From Helichrysum umbraculigerum (Eukaryota; Streptophyta; Magnoliopsida; Asterales; Asteraceae): a stretch of DNA of 64,000 nucleotides. A program made the position numbers and the translations under genes. Below the pieces are notes generated by a model, which worked only from the letters and a program-made list of their open reading frames with translations, was not told the DNA's origin and did no database searches. Positions 1-12,155 of this stretch are shown in pieces. Location: the NCBI GenBank assembly GCA_949592205.1, contig CATIUR010000002.1:1989001-2053000 (forward strand). The letters run 5' to 3'. The first letter of the stretch is position 1. Each line of letters begins with the position of its first letter.

Positions 1-435
1 CTAAAAGTTTCGCCTTGGAAAGGGGTAATACGGTTTGGGAAACGTGGCAAATTGGCTCCTCGATATATTGGACCGTTTAGAATTCGTCAGATTGTTAATG
101 ATCAGTCTGTTACATTGGATCTTCCTCCAGAGCTTGCTGGTATTCATGACACGTTTAACATTTGTTATTTGCGGAAATGTAACGTTGAAGACCAGTCTCA
201 GATTCTTCCTTTGAAAGATTTGAAAGTTGATCAAAGTCAAAAGTTAGTAGAAGAACCAGTTGAACTTCTTGACCGAAAAGTGACCAAACTTAGGAAGAAA
301 CAGATTCCCATGGTGTTAGTAAAATGGAAACATAGTTTAGGTGAAAACCTAACGTGGGAAACAGAGGATAGTATGAGATCCAGATATCCTGGATTGTTTG
401 ATCGTAATGAGATTTCGGGGACGAAATCTTCTTAA
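1..435 (+). CDS. Ty3/gypsy chromovirus polyprotein, 3' end (integrase C-terminus and chromodomain)
   Basis: An open frame runs in from the window edge and stops at TAA 433-435. The first ~60 codons match the integrase C-terminal segment of chromoviruses (APRYIGPFRI, then VTLDLPPEL and HDTFNICYLRK). The last ~45 codons form a chromodomain (VLVKWKHS, then ENLTWETE, ending near YPGLF). In this family the chromodomain directs integration into particular chromatin. A purine-rich tract (436-446) and an LTR beginning TGTAAC follow at once, as expected at the 3' end of an LTR retrotransposon. The arrangement fits the Tekay/Del branch; the branch is inferred. Protease, reverse transcriptase and RNase H must lie upstream of the window, so the element's integrity cannot be judged. 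Confidence 0.9.
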   Translation, partial: LKVSPWKGVIRFGKRGKLAPRYIGPFRIRQIVNDQSVTLDLPPELAGIHDTFNICYLRKCNVEDQSQILPLKDLKVDQSQKLVEEPVELLDRKVTKLRKKQIPMVLVKWKHSLGENLTWETEDSMRSRYPGLFDRNEISGTKSS

Positions 436-447
436 GGGGGGGAGAGT
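436..447 (+). other. polypurine tract
   Basis: A G-rich purine run directly after the polyprotein stop and directly before the LTR. This is the position of the plus-strand primer of LTR retrotransposons. Confidence 0.7.
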
Positions 448-2302
448 TGTAACATCCTCTCTTCTGGTCTGGTAATTTCTAATTTTAAATTAATATATTT
501 TATTGTATTGGAAATTATTTGATATTATTTGTTTATTTGCGAAACTTAGTTAAATAAGCCTCAGGACTTATAGTGCTTAGTAAATTATTGATTGTTTTAA
601 TTTACTATAGTCAACGGTGCAATAAAAGAAGTTTCTCGCAAATGGTTTTTAGGTTCCGGGCAATAGATTGAAAGGGGACTAGTTTTAAGCGGATACGGGT
701 CGGGGTTAAAAGTGAGCCGACTTATATAGTTTCCTTTTTAGGAAAGTTTCTTTACTTTCCATTTTTGGAAACCATAAACCCTAAAACTTCAAAACCTTTA
801 AAACCTTTGCAAACAAGCTTTGGAACAAGTGATTTTGAGCTGATTGATCTTGATTTTAGCTAGTAAATCATCACCACCAACTTGTTTTAGTTTTAAGTGG
901 TAAGTTTTGATTTTTGTTAATCTATACTTTGAGTGAATACATGTGTTTGATGATCTTGATGTTATGGTATGTTATAACATGTTTAAATGATGCTATATGA
1001 GTGAATATATGCTACTGAAATCGAGTTTGTGGTTTATATGTTGTGATTTGTTTGCTGAGTTTCTGCCATAGCTGAACTGGGTATCCCCTGTACGTCGGTT
1101 GAACCCGGCGGCTAGTACCCTGAAGCCGGCGGCTTCGTTGTGTAGAAAGAGAACCCGGCGGGTAAAACCCGTACCCGGCGGCTCCTATAGCCTTTAAAAC
1201 GCGATTAAGTTCTGTTACCACCCAATTTAATTCACCCGGCGGTTATAAAGTGGGACCCGGCGGGTGGCGACCGGAAGCCGGCGGCTTCCTTACCCAAGCC
1301 GGCGGCTTGGGGTGTGTTTCAGCAAATGTTTTGTTTAATTTTTAAGACTTGTTCTAACTTGTTGTTTGTAATGTAAATTGTACTTATTAGCATAATAATA
1401 CATGATAGTTGTTGTATTTAGGAACTTATGATATTTGTAATGTTAATTGAGTTAAGTTCCTAATGATTTAAATTGATTTAATTCAAGTGTTACGATCTTG
1501 ATTTCTAACTTCTACCTGATTGTTGATTCTCAGATAAGCAAAGAGCTCAGCGAGATAAGACAGCTGAGTAAGTGAAACGAGATAATCAGGTGAGTGGATT
1601 TGAAACTCACAGTTTGATTTGGTTGTGTCAGTTTGATTTCAATCAGTAATTATAGGATTACTATTGATAGTATGTTAACCTTGAAATGATATGCCATTTG
1701 ATTGGTTGTTTGTTGAACATTGAATTGAAATGTATAATCCAGAGGTCAACTAGATTGTTGGTTGGACTTGATTGCTAATGTTGGTCAACATAGGGTTGCG
1801 TACATGTGTTGATGGAGATTAGCATTTAGTTAGCGGTTAATCACTGTTTTGGCCTGACAGTTGATTTAAGTGTTCTGATAGGGCCACCCGGCACAGGGTC
1901 CTTAGGAACCACCGTTCCTCTTGACGATATTTGTTGCATTATTGATTGTGAACAGATTGCTAGCTAAATTGAATTGTAGTTGATTATTCATTCACTTAGC
2001 TTCGTGCTAATCCCTCAAATTACTTCCTGCAGGTGATGTATATTATGTGGGTAGTCAGGAAGGATGTTTTGATGCTGGGAATGTTTGAAACTTGCAACTC
2101 TGATCCAGTTTGTAATAAATTATGTTTTATAGTATATAATGCCCCGGGTTTGTAAACATGTTAATTATGATTGTTTAGTAGTTAAACATATTGTATAAAG
2201 GGTTGCGAAAATTTCATAAAGGTTTTAATAGAATATGTAATTATAGTAGTCGCTTCCGCCAAACTTAATATTATATTGTTGTATTAAATGAGGGGCGTTA
2301 TA
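448..2302 (+). repeat. 3' LTR of the chromovirus
   Basis: The LTR begins TGTAACATCC and ends GGGGCGTTATA. A second copy of the family at 52793-54675 aligns end to end and fixes both borders; that copy is flanked by a perfect 5-bp duplication. The stretch from about 1530 to 2290 is especially similar between the two. GC-rich palindromes lie at 1101-1313. The 5' LTR and left target-site duplication are outside the window; the right duplication would be 2303-2307. Confidence 0.88.
1101..1313. repeat. cluster of GC-rich palindromes with CCGGCGG core
   Basis: At least seven units share the core CCGGCGG, and several have matching flanks that make hairpins around a central G. Examples are GGAAGCCG-G-CGGCTTCC at 1273-1289 and CCAAGCCG-G-CGGCTTGG at 1294-1310. 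The flanks differ between units but remain complementary within a unit. Function unknown. Confidence 0.75.
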
Positions 2303-3596
2303 AAGTGTATTACTTGTATATGATTATAGTGATATGAATTGTGATTGTACATATTACCGGATAGCTTCCGAGCTAGAGGTGGGTACAATCATGAGTTAGT
2401 GATATGAAGCTTATGAAGTTTATGATGTTTATGATATAGAGTTGCTAGTTTTACTAGCATAGTGTTTATGAAGCCATGTTATGTATTAATTGGTTAAGTT
2501 GCTTATATGCTCACTAAGCAAGAGTGCTTAATGTTTAAGTGTTTCATGTTTTAGGTGGAAGTGGATAAGGGAAAGGGAAATCGGTTAAAGAAGATTAGCG
2601 TGGATTGCTTGATGATAGTGTATGGCAAGTTTCTCTTTTATGTCGTTTGGATATACTTGTGTAATTCGCCCGTTAAGACATGTTTTAAAAGTAAGTCATG
2701 GTGAGCCATGACTTAGGCATTTTTGAAATAGGTTGACTTTGAAAGTCAACAACGATTGTATATGATGTAAATTATGGTTTTCAAGTTTTTAAGTTAGTGA
2801 TTAAATATAATTTGTGTGTTTGAAATGAGTTTATGGTTGAAAGTAGTCAAACTGTGTTTTTATTAGATATGGAGTGTTGATATGTAGTCAAGTATTCCAT
2901 TAGTCAATTATGGGTTGTGATTGGCTAGTCAATGGGTCAAAATAGTCTTTGTGGGTCAGCGGGTAAAAAATGGTCGATATGGGTCATTAAATGCATTTGC
3001 GGTCTAAAATGAGTTAAAAAAGGGTTAAGGGTATGATGAAGTGTCTTGCAACTTTGTTTTGATGTATATGATGAGTGGTCAAAAGTCCAATGTCTCAGCC
3101 TTCATGATTTGAGACTTGGTATGCTCACAAAATGGTCGTTTTTGGGTCAAAAAGAGTCATACGCCAAAATCCCGTGTCATTGTGAAATTTGAAAAAGTGC
3201 AAAATGGGAAGTCTTCGTTTTGACCATATGAAGGTGCACGCAAAATTTCACGTCAAACGGAAGCACGAGTAAAAAGTTATGCTCGTTTGAAGTTGGTTAA
3301 AAGTTGACTTTTGCTGACTTCTGGATTTACACTAAGGAACGCGATCCTGACACCATTTTTCCGGATCGCGTTCGCAAGGCAAAAATGGTAACCGAAAGTT
3401 TATAACTAAGGAACGCGATCCCGCCCACTTTTCCGGATCGCGTTTGACATTGAAAAATGAAATTTTAGGTCTTAAAAAGCTTGTTTTAACTATGAATAAC
3501 TATTAAGGTTAAACTATATATATGGGGTAGTCATGTGACATAATTAAGAGTGTTATAAACCGGAAAAAAAAATGGTTCTGTTTTCGGGGCGTTTCA
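2303..3596 (+). repeat. 3' portion of a second LTR, interrupted by the chromovirus
   Basis: The segment ends GGTTCTG, then TTTTCGGGGCGTTTCA, closely matching the end of the solo LTR at 15184-17415. It has the same internal layout: a TTTCAGGTG-like patch, then a GTCAAA-rich stretch, then GC-rich hairpins close to the 3' end. Its 5' part is not in the window, so the chromovirus probably inserted into it. Two hairpins are visible: GAACGCGATCC (3337-3347) with GGATCGCGTTC (3363-3373), and 3411-3421 with 3435-3444. No coding sequence is seen. Confidence 0.6.
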
Positions 3597-3601
3597 ACAG
3601 T

Positions 3602-4349
3602 TTGTAATGTCATCAAAATTTTAATCAACAAATAGAATTACTCAATTTTGTCCCATTAACTCAAATATAGAATTTGCTTACATCATAAATCATGAAAACA
3701 ACGACACTCATCTTAATTATGTTTTAAATTAATAAAACAACAAATATATTCCTATTCTTTTTACCTCTAACGATATGTTATATATACATACTAGCTAAAA
3801 TAATTTAGTTCACGACTTCATTACATATCTTTATTAACTCCTACGAAACGATATAATTTCATCTTATACACTACTCACATAATTATAAAAATAAAATACA
3901 TATTTGACTCTAATTAAGTTTTAATTTGTCAATTAAGTCCTTTAATTTTAGTAAATTTTAAAATATGATCCATAACTTATTAAAGATTTTTTTTAATCAA
4001 CTACTCACTTACATATATAGAGAAATCTAATTCATTAATTAACACAATATCCAAATCGATCTATAATGTACCTATTATTAATTCACCGAATATGAATAAC
4101 ATTAGTTGAAAAGGTTAATATATACTTTGAATAATTAACTTTTCTCACTAACTTGGTTTAAAAAACTTTTAATTTTATAATCTTTACTTATGTAAATTCA
4201 TTTACATAAAGTAATATTATCATGAATCCAACTAAAATGCTTAATATACATATTAACTTACACGCTTTATTATTAGAAACAAGATACTATATACGAGATT
4301 TCATATTAAAAATCAACAGTTCGTGTGTATGCACGGGCTTAAAATATAG
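3602..4349 (+). mobile_element. non-autonomous Helitron-like repeat
   Basis: The right half (3900-4349) aligns over its full length with the reverse complement of 59837-60325. It ends in a small hairpin (CGTG...CACG) followed by CTTAAAATATAG and T, close to the CTRR-T terminus of Helitrons. The left half (3605-3870) is shared with 13940-14070, with the two Helitron arms around the virus (42583-42665 and 55866-56060) and with 56560-56718. No coding capacity. The exact 5' end is unclear because the LTR at 2303-3596 abuts it. Confidence 0.6.
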
Positions 4350-5239
4350 TTTTCTTTATATTATAAACATTGTAAAAAAAGAATAATAGTGTAATATTGA
4401 TGAAAAAAATATAACTAACGAGAGTTCAACTTATATAGACGTGTTGAAAATATTTGACTGGTAAATTGGGTAATCTTATTCAATGTTTCCAAAACTAAAC
4501 CTAGTTTTGTATATACGGAGTAATCGTCTCACGATCACTGAAAATCTGAAATCCAAAGCCGGCTTGATCCTCGGCCGCCGGCCTCCGGTCGCCGATCACC
4601 GGCCTCTGTCCTCCGGTCGTCGATCGCCGGCCTCTGTCCTCTGGTCGCCGTCTGATTTTCTCTTCCGTTCGTAATAAAGGAAGTAAGGAACCGAGTAAGC
4701 ATATATACACATATACTACTTGATCCAAATTATTTTACTTTGTTTGTATCTAAGAAATCGATTTAAGTATCTCATCGCCGGCTATTCTCTGGTTCTTCGC
4801 ACTTTTTAATATGACTAAAAAGTTATTCAATTCTTGAAGAAAGAGATAAATAGAACTTGCCGTATTAAATAAGCTGTAGGTAAAAAGTTACTATGATCCA
4901 ATTAATTTTTTTCTTTTATGTAGACCCTGAAATTGCCGTATTATGAACTTGCATTTTTCCCAAATAATTTCTTGCAATTTTCAGTTTGGAATAACAGACC
5001 ATCAGTTGATGACTATGTATATTATCAAACAAATTAGTTAGATATATCTAAAAAAACTGAGTACATTTGTTGGCTTAAATCGACTATTAATAGTGTATGG
5101 ATTGGTAATTGGGTAGATAGGAGAACTAGTGAGTACATTAAGTGTTTGGCTTAAATCGCCTATTAATAGTGTATGGATTGGTAATAAAGATTTGATTTTT
5201 CTTATTATTACTATTGTTTGTGGGTAAAATATTAGGGCT
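4350..5239. other. 5' flank of the RRP15-like gene
   Basis: No CDS is supported. A GC-rich patch at 4558-4652 has about three imperfect repeats of a ~28-bp unit rich in CCGGCCTC and could be 5' UTR. A ~50-bp direct duplication (5061-5110 and 5135-5186, each ending GTGTATGGATTGGTAAT) lies just upstream of the start codon. The stretch 4363-4435 is also similar to 41807-41875. Confidence 0.5.
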
Positions 5240-8200
5240 ATGGCTGAAGTAGTTCAAATGCAAGAAGTTGGACAAGGTCCAAGGAAGAGAAAAATAGGGC
5301 ATAAGAAAGGTAAAGGAAAGAAGAAAATGAAGTTTCAAGGCAGTGGACCAAAGGTTAAAATGGATGCAAAAACGAAAAAACGTCTTCGAAAAAAGGCTCG
5401 AGATTATAATTCAGATGATAGTGACGACGCTAATGACGATCAAGAAGAAGAAGTAGAGGAGGAGGCTGCCTGGCCTGCCCGTTATCCGGTGAAGGTTGAA
5501 AAGAAGCAGGTGGATGATGAAAATGAGGTGGATGATGCAAATGAGGACGATGATGAAGAAATGGACGATGACAATGATGATGATAAGGATGATGATGATC
5601 TGGGAGATGATGATTCTGATGGTGAAGGTGTGGTAGTTGAACATGGGATTATGAAGTTTTCGGAAGGAAGCACGTCTTTTAAAAAAGCTTTTAAGAAAAT
5701 TGTGAAAAGAAGTGGCACGGATGAGGTTTTTGGTAAGCCTCTTGATCTTATGATACTTTGTTATTACTTGTGACTATATTCTAGATTCATGTTTGTAACT
5801 ATATTAATGACACCTTTAATAATAATTGTGTGTGGAGTGGCAAAATGGGCGGGTTGGGTGGATTGGATAATGAGCCCAAACAGATTAGGGTCATCGAGTC
5901 TGGTTGGATAGGCTTAAAACACATTTTGTCCAAAATAAGTTTTATGCTGTATGGAGTTCACGTGCCAAATATGAGTACAAAAGTTATATTATATGATAAT
6001 CGTTTTTTTAATCAAATAATATAGGAGGTATCATACTATCATGAATTAAAATCTACTTCAGATGCCTTCTCTCGCTTGATATGTTCAACTCATTTGACGC
6101 GTTTCAGTTGCCAACTCTTTCGATGTTACCTGGTTGACCTGCTAGAGATACAATTTAACATGAATTAGGCCATTCATAGGAACAATGGGTTGAAGTTGTA
6201 TTTGAAGTTCTCAGAGGGTTCTTAATCTTTATCTAGCAAATGTGTAACTATACCTACTTCCAAGATTAGTTTTGTCGTCGACCTGGCAGCTTTGTCTCAA
6301 CTAACCATGTGTATCTACTAATTTTTATCCATTTTATTTTATTTTTTGGTTGCTGTAGGGACCTGTACTATCTGCTCACAAAAATCTTGTAGTAAAAAAG
6401 CTTGCCGAAGAAGCTGCTGAAAGAAAGTTAAGGGGGATGCAAGAAAGGAAAAAATCTTGGTAATTCATCCCATACGTTTCAATGATTGTATATTTTTGTA
6501 TGTCTTATTGCTAACCATCTGCAATGAAATTCATTTGGATATAAAGTTAGCAGAGAAAGGACATGTAAAGCCTGATGCCTTCCCAGTCTCACATGAAAAG
6601 CTACTCATTGGAGTTGCTACAAAAGGAGGTAGTTATCTTTTATTTGATAGAATATATTCGATGTATAAACTTTTGCACTGTTGGGACCTGCAAACTAACT
6701 TGTTTACAATTTTTCATGTGTTGGCGGAACTTTCAGTCGTCAAGCTATTTAATGCTGTGAGTGTCTGATTTGTAATGTGATAGTTACTTCTTCTGATTTT
6801 GTTCAGTTATGATTAGAGGTGGTAATTTCGACCGATTTACTTACAAATGGGTCACAATTTAGGTTATATTTTTTTAAGGGGTCAAATGGAGCTAAAGGAT
6901 TTAATTAAGAAAACTTTTAATCAAATTGGTTGACAGTCATCTGAAGTGTGTTTAAATGCCCGAGAATGTCCTAAATTGCTTTATTAGGAGAAATTATTAT
7001 TTATTATATGATGATGTTACGATTTTTGTAGTCATATCTATCATTTTTTGTAATAAAATTCACAGTAATGTGTTTGTGGATCAATCCAATATTAGGAACC
7101 TAAAATTGACTTGTTTTGAGTTTTGACCTGCCCCATTTGTCCCTGTTATCGACCCACCCATTTTCCCACCTCTAGGTATGTGCTACTTTTCGAAATCCAA
7201 CTCATGCTACTGGTTTGTTACAGGTTAACAAAGCTCAGAGCTCACAGAAAGGTTAAATCCATTAAGGTCTAAAGATGCTAAAGGTATGCAACTAATTGCT
7301 TAGTTTCTTGCCTATCAACTTCTATCCATATATAGTGAAGAATCGTTTCTGTGAGCCTTTGCTTTAGTTGTGTTGAATTGGTTCTTATCTATATATTGCT
7401 GTAAGCTTGAACCATGCTTTGCGTTTATAGGCTTGCTATGCCCATTTTCATATATGCTTTGGCCATAACTTTTGTAATATTAAAAGTAGTTTTCAAATAA
7501 TAGTTCGAGTAAAGTATTTCTAGCAAATACCAGTTGATTGTTCCCAAGAGGCAAAGATGGGCTCTAACTCGAAGGACTTGACTCATATAGGTTCACTGGG
7601 TTGTTGTGCCACATCAGTTAATAAGGGTCAAATTTGCGATTAGAGCATTACCTAAAAACTAACTGTGCTTTGGTTGCTATGATTCTTTGTATTTATATTT
7701 AGTTAAAGTTTATAGATGGTTGATTTTCTTCTTTGACTTTTCAGTGATTCAGAAACGGAGAAAAGAAGCCTTCTTTTCCGAGCTGGGCAAACGTACATCT
7801 GGGTCCGATGCCAAGGTTCTCTCTCTTTGTATGCACACACATGCACCACTTTCTGTTGTGGTTATTGTAAAATGTACCTTCAGCATTGTCTTAAACTCTT
7901 AATGCACCGATTCTATTTTAGTGGTATTATTGGTGGGTTAGGTTTGGGTTAAAATGGGCTGGTTCAGCGGTCTGAGCCATTCTACAAGCACATTTTTATC
8001 CATTTATTTTTTTACAAATGGGTTATGCACAATGGGCGCCTCGACTATGTGAGGCGGTCGCCTTAACGTCTGGTGCCTCGGCCTTCGGTCCCTTGGCGCT
8101 TTTTTAAACCAAGCTAGTTATGATCGCAAAAACTGTATTATTGATACAATAATGATATAGTTCTTATAGGTATAATGGTTTAGGACAAATGTAAGCATTT

Positions 8201-8754
8201 GAGTACACGTTAGGCAGTGTTTATCTAGTTACCAACCAAAGAGAACTCGAAGTGACCCGTTTACATAGAACTGAGTTGCAACTGGTATTGCCACCTCTAA
8301 TATATTCCCTCACATTCCTTTTCTTTTGCAATACAGCCTGGCACAAGTGGAAACGTGGATGACGGAGAAGGTCCTGCTTGGGCTCCTTTACGCGATAATT
8401 ATATGCTTACAACTTCGAAGTTAAAAGATTGGGATAAGGCAGCTGTAAGAACTTCTCTCTTTAAGTATACCCTGTTTTACCCTTAAATATCATCTCAACT
8501 TGAAAAACATATCAAATAAAATAAATTGACTATTTGTTAAGTATCTTAGTCAATCTTCAAACTAAGAATGACCCAATTGAAATTCATCAATGTATTTGTA
8601 CTGATCGTAGCAGTTGGATAGGAGTAGTTAATTTGTACTTTTTGTTTGAGCATACAAAATTTAGAGTTATAATTTTTTCTTGTAGGATGAACCTGAAACA
8701 AGAGATGATTTTGGAAGACAACAAGATGATAGTTCATCTGAAGATGATGATTAG
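5240..8754 (+). CDS. RRP15: RRP15-like ribosome assembly protein gene, eight exons, with reading-frame breaks
   Basis: Exons, with borders from GT-AG sites and homology: 5240-5725 or 5732, 6359-6459, 6547-6628, 6737-6756, 7224-7283, 7745-7815, 8337-8444, 8686-8754. RRP15 is a nucleolar factor needed for pre-60S maturation. Exon 1 gives a basic N-terminus (KKRLRKKARDY) and a long Asp/Glu tract. Exons 2-6 carry the conserved core (GPVLSAHKNL, EKGHVKPDAF, HEKLLIGVATKG, KLFNA, QKRRKEAFFSELGK). Exon 7 has GPAWAPLRDNYML and exon 8 the acidic end DDFGR...SSSEDDD. Breaks: the strong GGTAAG donor of exon 1 puts exon 2 out of frame (a weaker GAG|GTTTTT donor does not); exons 2 and 3 join one base short; exon 5 lacks one base between QSSQKG and LNPLRSKDAK. 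This is either a pseudogene or a true gene with assembly indels near homopolymers. Confidence 0.8.
6737..6756 (+). other. 20-nt microexon of the RRP15-like gene
   Basis: The 20 bases between TTTCAG and GTGAGT restore the conserved VVKLFNA stretch between exon 3 (ends ATKG plus one base) and exon 5 (starts VNKAQ). The phase is right on both sides. Confidence 0.7.
6814..7174. mobile_element. MITE in an RRP15-like intron
   Basis: Starts TAGAGGTGG and ends CCACCTCTA, giving a short inverted terminus with a TA at each edge. The interior contains GGGTC-type motifs in both orientations. Related sequences at 7914-8299 and 9120-9488 also end ATTGCCACCTCTA. Confidence 0.5.
7914..8299. repeat. degenerate relative of the 6814-7174 MITE
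   Basis: Lies in the intron before exon 7. It opens with TAGTGGTATTATTGGTGGGTT and ends ATTGCCACCTCTA. It includes a GC-rich GGCGCCTCG...TTGGCGC palindromic patch (8034-8100). Confidence 0.4.
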
Positions 8755-9779
8755 TTACGCGAATATCAAAGGTTTAGGGATACATTTTTGTGTAAGTTCG
8801 CCGTTCTAAAATGCCTTAATTAATTTGGGAGTTCCTGTTGTCTAGGATTTTTACTTCAAATACTATGTTTGATTATATTGAACAATATGATTAGAGTTTA
8901 AAGAAAATGGTTATGCAAATGTTGAGTATATGAACACTTGTCCAGAATTATTGATATGATCTGATACCATTTGGTGCATCCATTGTTGTATGGTTGGGGA
9001 TCGTGCTGAATTGTAGAGTAATTTTTGTCCCATTTTGATATTCGATGCATGAACCAAGTTGAAAATTAGACTCATTGGTAATTTGGTACATTGTTGACCT
9101 ACCATTCCCCCTTATAATCAACTATAACGGGCAAAGGTAAAATGAATGGGTCGGGTCGGGTCTGGATCTGGATAGGCCATTTAGAAGGATGGGTTTAAAC
9201 GGGTCAGGGTCAAATGGGTCTTGGGTCGGGTTGACCCATTAGGTTTTCACCAAACTTTTTTTTTATTTGAATGAAAAATGAAAAAAATGAAATGAGGTGA
9301 AAAAAACAAAATTACCCGTTGGATCCGTATAGACCCGTTGGTTAATTGTTACAAAATTAGAGATTATATTGAAAAACCCATTTATACTCATCCAAAAAAT
9401 GGGGAGGAGACCCAACTAACCCATTACCTCCTAAATATTAACCAAATTGATCCATAATTAACCAATGGGTCTAAAATTGCCACCTCTATATCAATCATTG
9501 AACAACTTATGAATAGTAAAAAAAGAACATTCCTAGCTTTGTCTTATTAGGCATGATTTCAAACTACAATCGAATATGTATCATTTTTTAATGTTTATCT
9601 AGAATATGTATCATTCTTTAAATGAAATTGTATCAACTTGGCAAAGTATGTTTGAACAAGTTTAATATACGTTTCTTCATTTTGTATTGATCAACATGAA
9701 CCATTTTCTTTATAGTAAATATGAAATTTAACATTGTTTATTATCCTTTTTACTTTAAATGTCTTTTTACAATAACCAC

Positions 9780-9783
<4 letters not shown>
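8755..9783. other. 3' flank of RRP15-like gene; repeat, no gene
   Basis: No open frame with recognisable homology. 9120-9488 is rich in GGGTCGGGT motifs and ends ATTGCCACCTCTA, so it is probably a third member of the intronic MITE family. Confidence 0.5.

Positions 9784-9848
<65 letters not shown>
9784..9848. repeat. (TA)n microsatellite
   Basis: About 32 uninterrupted TA units. Confidence 0.97.
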
Positions 9849-9851
<3 letters not shown>

Positions 9852-10505
9852 ACATCTTTATTATTAAGTTATACTAGTTGGATGGTTCAAGGCTCATCAC
9901 CATGTACAAAATATCTAGGTTAAATTCTTAGGGTTTATCTTCTTCTTTCTTTCCTTTTTCTTCTTTTCATTTTTACATTAAGCCTTTTTCTCATTTCCTA
10001 CTTATTGCTTATCAGTTTATTCTTATAACATTTTTTATTACTAAAGCTTTATTACGTACTTCATCCTTTTATTTTATATTACTTATTGTTGTTATAATTC
10101 ATTTTGTTGTTATTATTGTTTGTATTCATTATATATATTTAAATTGTCTACTAATAATATGTTAGTTATTTAATAAAAAATAACTTAACTATTCTATATT
10201 ATAAGTAATTGGAAAAGATGCTAAAACCTACTTTGTGCCTAAGGTTACACAACAACGAAATCGAATGCGACTTAAGTTAAAATAAATATGTAAGAAAATA
10301 TGTTTCAATCCCGCCGCAACGCACTGGCAACCTTACTCGTTAAACCTCAAAATGTACAGAAGGTTTGTCTATTCAAATGGATATTGTGAAGAAGCAAACA
10401 TAAGAACTCGTGAAATTCTTGTAACATATTTCGATATCTTTCAAGCAAATGCATCATAATATTAGTCCGATCAATGTGCAGTATCGTAGTTGATTTAGAA
10501 TCTAA
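9849..10505. other. AT-rich spacer, nothing recognised
   Basis: I see no coding, RNA or transposon structure here beyond low-complexity T-rich DNA. Confidence 0.5.
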
Positions 10506-10514
10506 TTTTTTTAA

Positions 10515-10807
10515 GGGTTTATTGTTTCGTTATGTATTAAACTTTACACTTTTTATTATTGTATGAGTCGAACTTTGAAACTTCTACTGTATGTATTGAA
10601 CTTGTATATATGATCTATTGTATGTAAAATTTTCTTTTTGGGTAAGGCCCCAATAGGAAATTTTCCTTTTTTAGTTTTACCCAAAAATGAAATAACACAT
10701 ACAATAGACCATATTTACAAGTTCACTACATATAATAGAACAAATGAAAGTATGTCGCATACAATAGTAGAAAGTGTAAAGTTTAAAACATAACTAAACA
10801 ATAAACC
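10515..10807. mobile_element. Mutator-like foldback MITE, copy 1
   Basis: The two halves are reverse complements (GGGTTTATTGTTTCGTTATG at the left, CATAACTAAACAATAAACC at the right). It is flanked by a perfect 9-bp direct repeat TTTTTTTAA (10506-10514 and 10808-10816), the size typical of Mutator-like transposons. The same family is at 40258-40556. Confidence 0.8.
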
Positions 10808-10816
10808 TTTTTTTAA

Positions 10817-11912
10817 TAGGGTTTGTTGGACATGAAAACTTTTGATCCACGCATAAAAAACATCCATCTAAATCTAAATATTAGATGAATCATGGGTTGT
10901 TAAACGCATTATCAAGCATATAAACATTATACTTTTCAAAAGTTTTCATTATCTCTTGTTTAGTTGTGTCAAATATTTTCACTACATTTTTACGTTAAAA
11001 TTTATATCTACTAAGTTAAGCATTTTTATGTTAAATTTTTATCCCTTTCAAGTTAATCCTATCAATCCTTTCTTGTAACCTAATACTCCTTCCGTCCCGC
11101 TATAAATGTCTACATTACTATTTTGGGTTGTCTCAAATGAGTGTCTACTTCCATATTTTTAACAAATCGAAAGAGACTTCCATATTTTAACAAATCGAAA
11201 GAGACTATTATGTTAGTGCCTAGCTTCTTCTTCTTCTTTTTTCCTTACTCTTTACCTTTTATTTATGATCTTTTTCTTATAAAAGAACAAACAAGCAAAA
11301 TAAGTATTTCATGTTTTTTCATCCAAGTATCTACATTATTTAATAGATGTTATCAATTCTAAAGATTTATCATGTTAAATAAATAATTATTATTACCAAG
11401 AATAAAATTTAATTCTTTAAATTAAGTGCTAAATAATTAGTTTGAAAAAGAAAACATGATAATGCTTAATATATAAATGTTAAATAGTTAAAGTGTGCAA
11501 ATTAACATTAGACGTTGAACTAGATTGTTAATTAATTGATACTCAAAAAGTGACTAAGATTATCTAAACGATGTTATTAACTTAAGTAACTCATATATGT
11601 AACGGAAAGAATCGTAAAAAGATATGAGTTATGCAAGTGAATTATATATGGACATAAAAAAATAATGGATGTTATATTGGTGTTGCAACTTTATTATCTA
11701 TATCTATATTATATTATAATGTGTTTGAGTTATAGTCTTAAAAGGGAGTAATAGTAAATTATTACTCTACATTTCCACCCTTTTGACTATCTACTCAGCT
11801 TTTAAACACTTAAATAAATGCAATTATTATACAATTCAATATCTCATAATTACTTTTTGATTATAAATGTAACTTTATTAATGTTTGTCTTTTTCATAAC
11901 TTATATAAACAT
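10817..11912. other. AT-rich spacer with a short tandem duplication
   Basis: A ~28-bp tandem duplication lies at 11148-11203 (ACTTCCATATTT...AACAAATCGAAAGAG twice). A stretch beginning ACTCCTTCCGTCCCGCTA at 11089 looks like one Stowaway end. No gene is seen. Confidence 0.5.
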
Positions 11913-11914
11913 TA

Positions 11915-12153
11915 CTCCCTCCGTCCCGATATTCCTTTTATGGATGTCTCAATTTTATTGTCCACTTCCATAAATAGATAAGAATAATGAGATATAAGTT
12001 ATTTTATGCACCTAATTTAAACATCTAAGACAAAAAAGTATGTAAAAAAGTAAAGGGTAAAACTGTCATCTTACCAAAAAGTAAGAGAGATGATGATATT
12101 TTCTTAAACTGCATGTTTTTTGTCTGGGGACAATAAATTTGAGACGAAGGGAG
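11915..12153. mobile_element. Stowaway MITE
   Basis: Termini CTCCCTCCGTCCC and GACGAAGGGAG form an inverted repeat flanked by TA on both sides (11913-11914, 12154-12155). This is the diagnostic Stowaway/mariner arrangement. Confidence 0.85.
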
Positions 12154-12155
12154 TA

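Noticed and set aside
1101..1313. Evenly repeated GC-rich units that could suggest a CRISPR-like array
   Set aside because: Plant nuclear LTR; units are degenerate palindromes with variable spacing and no spacer structure.
5411..5718. Two overlapping minus-strand ORFs rich in Ile or Ser
   Set aside because: They are antisense shadows of the Asp/Glu-rich tract of RRP15-like exon 1.
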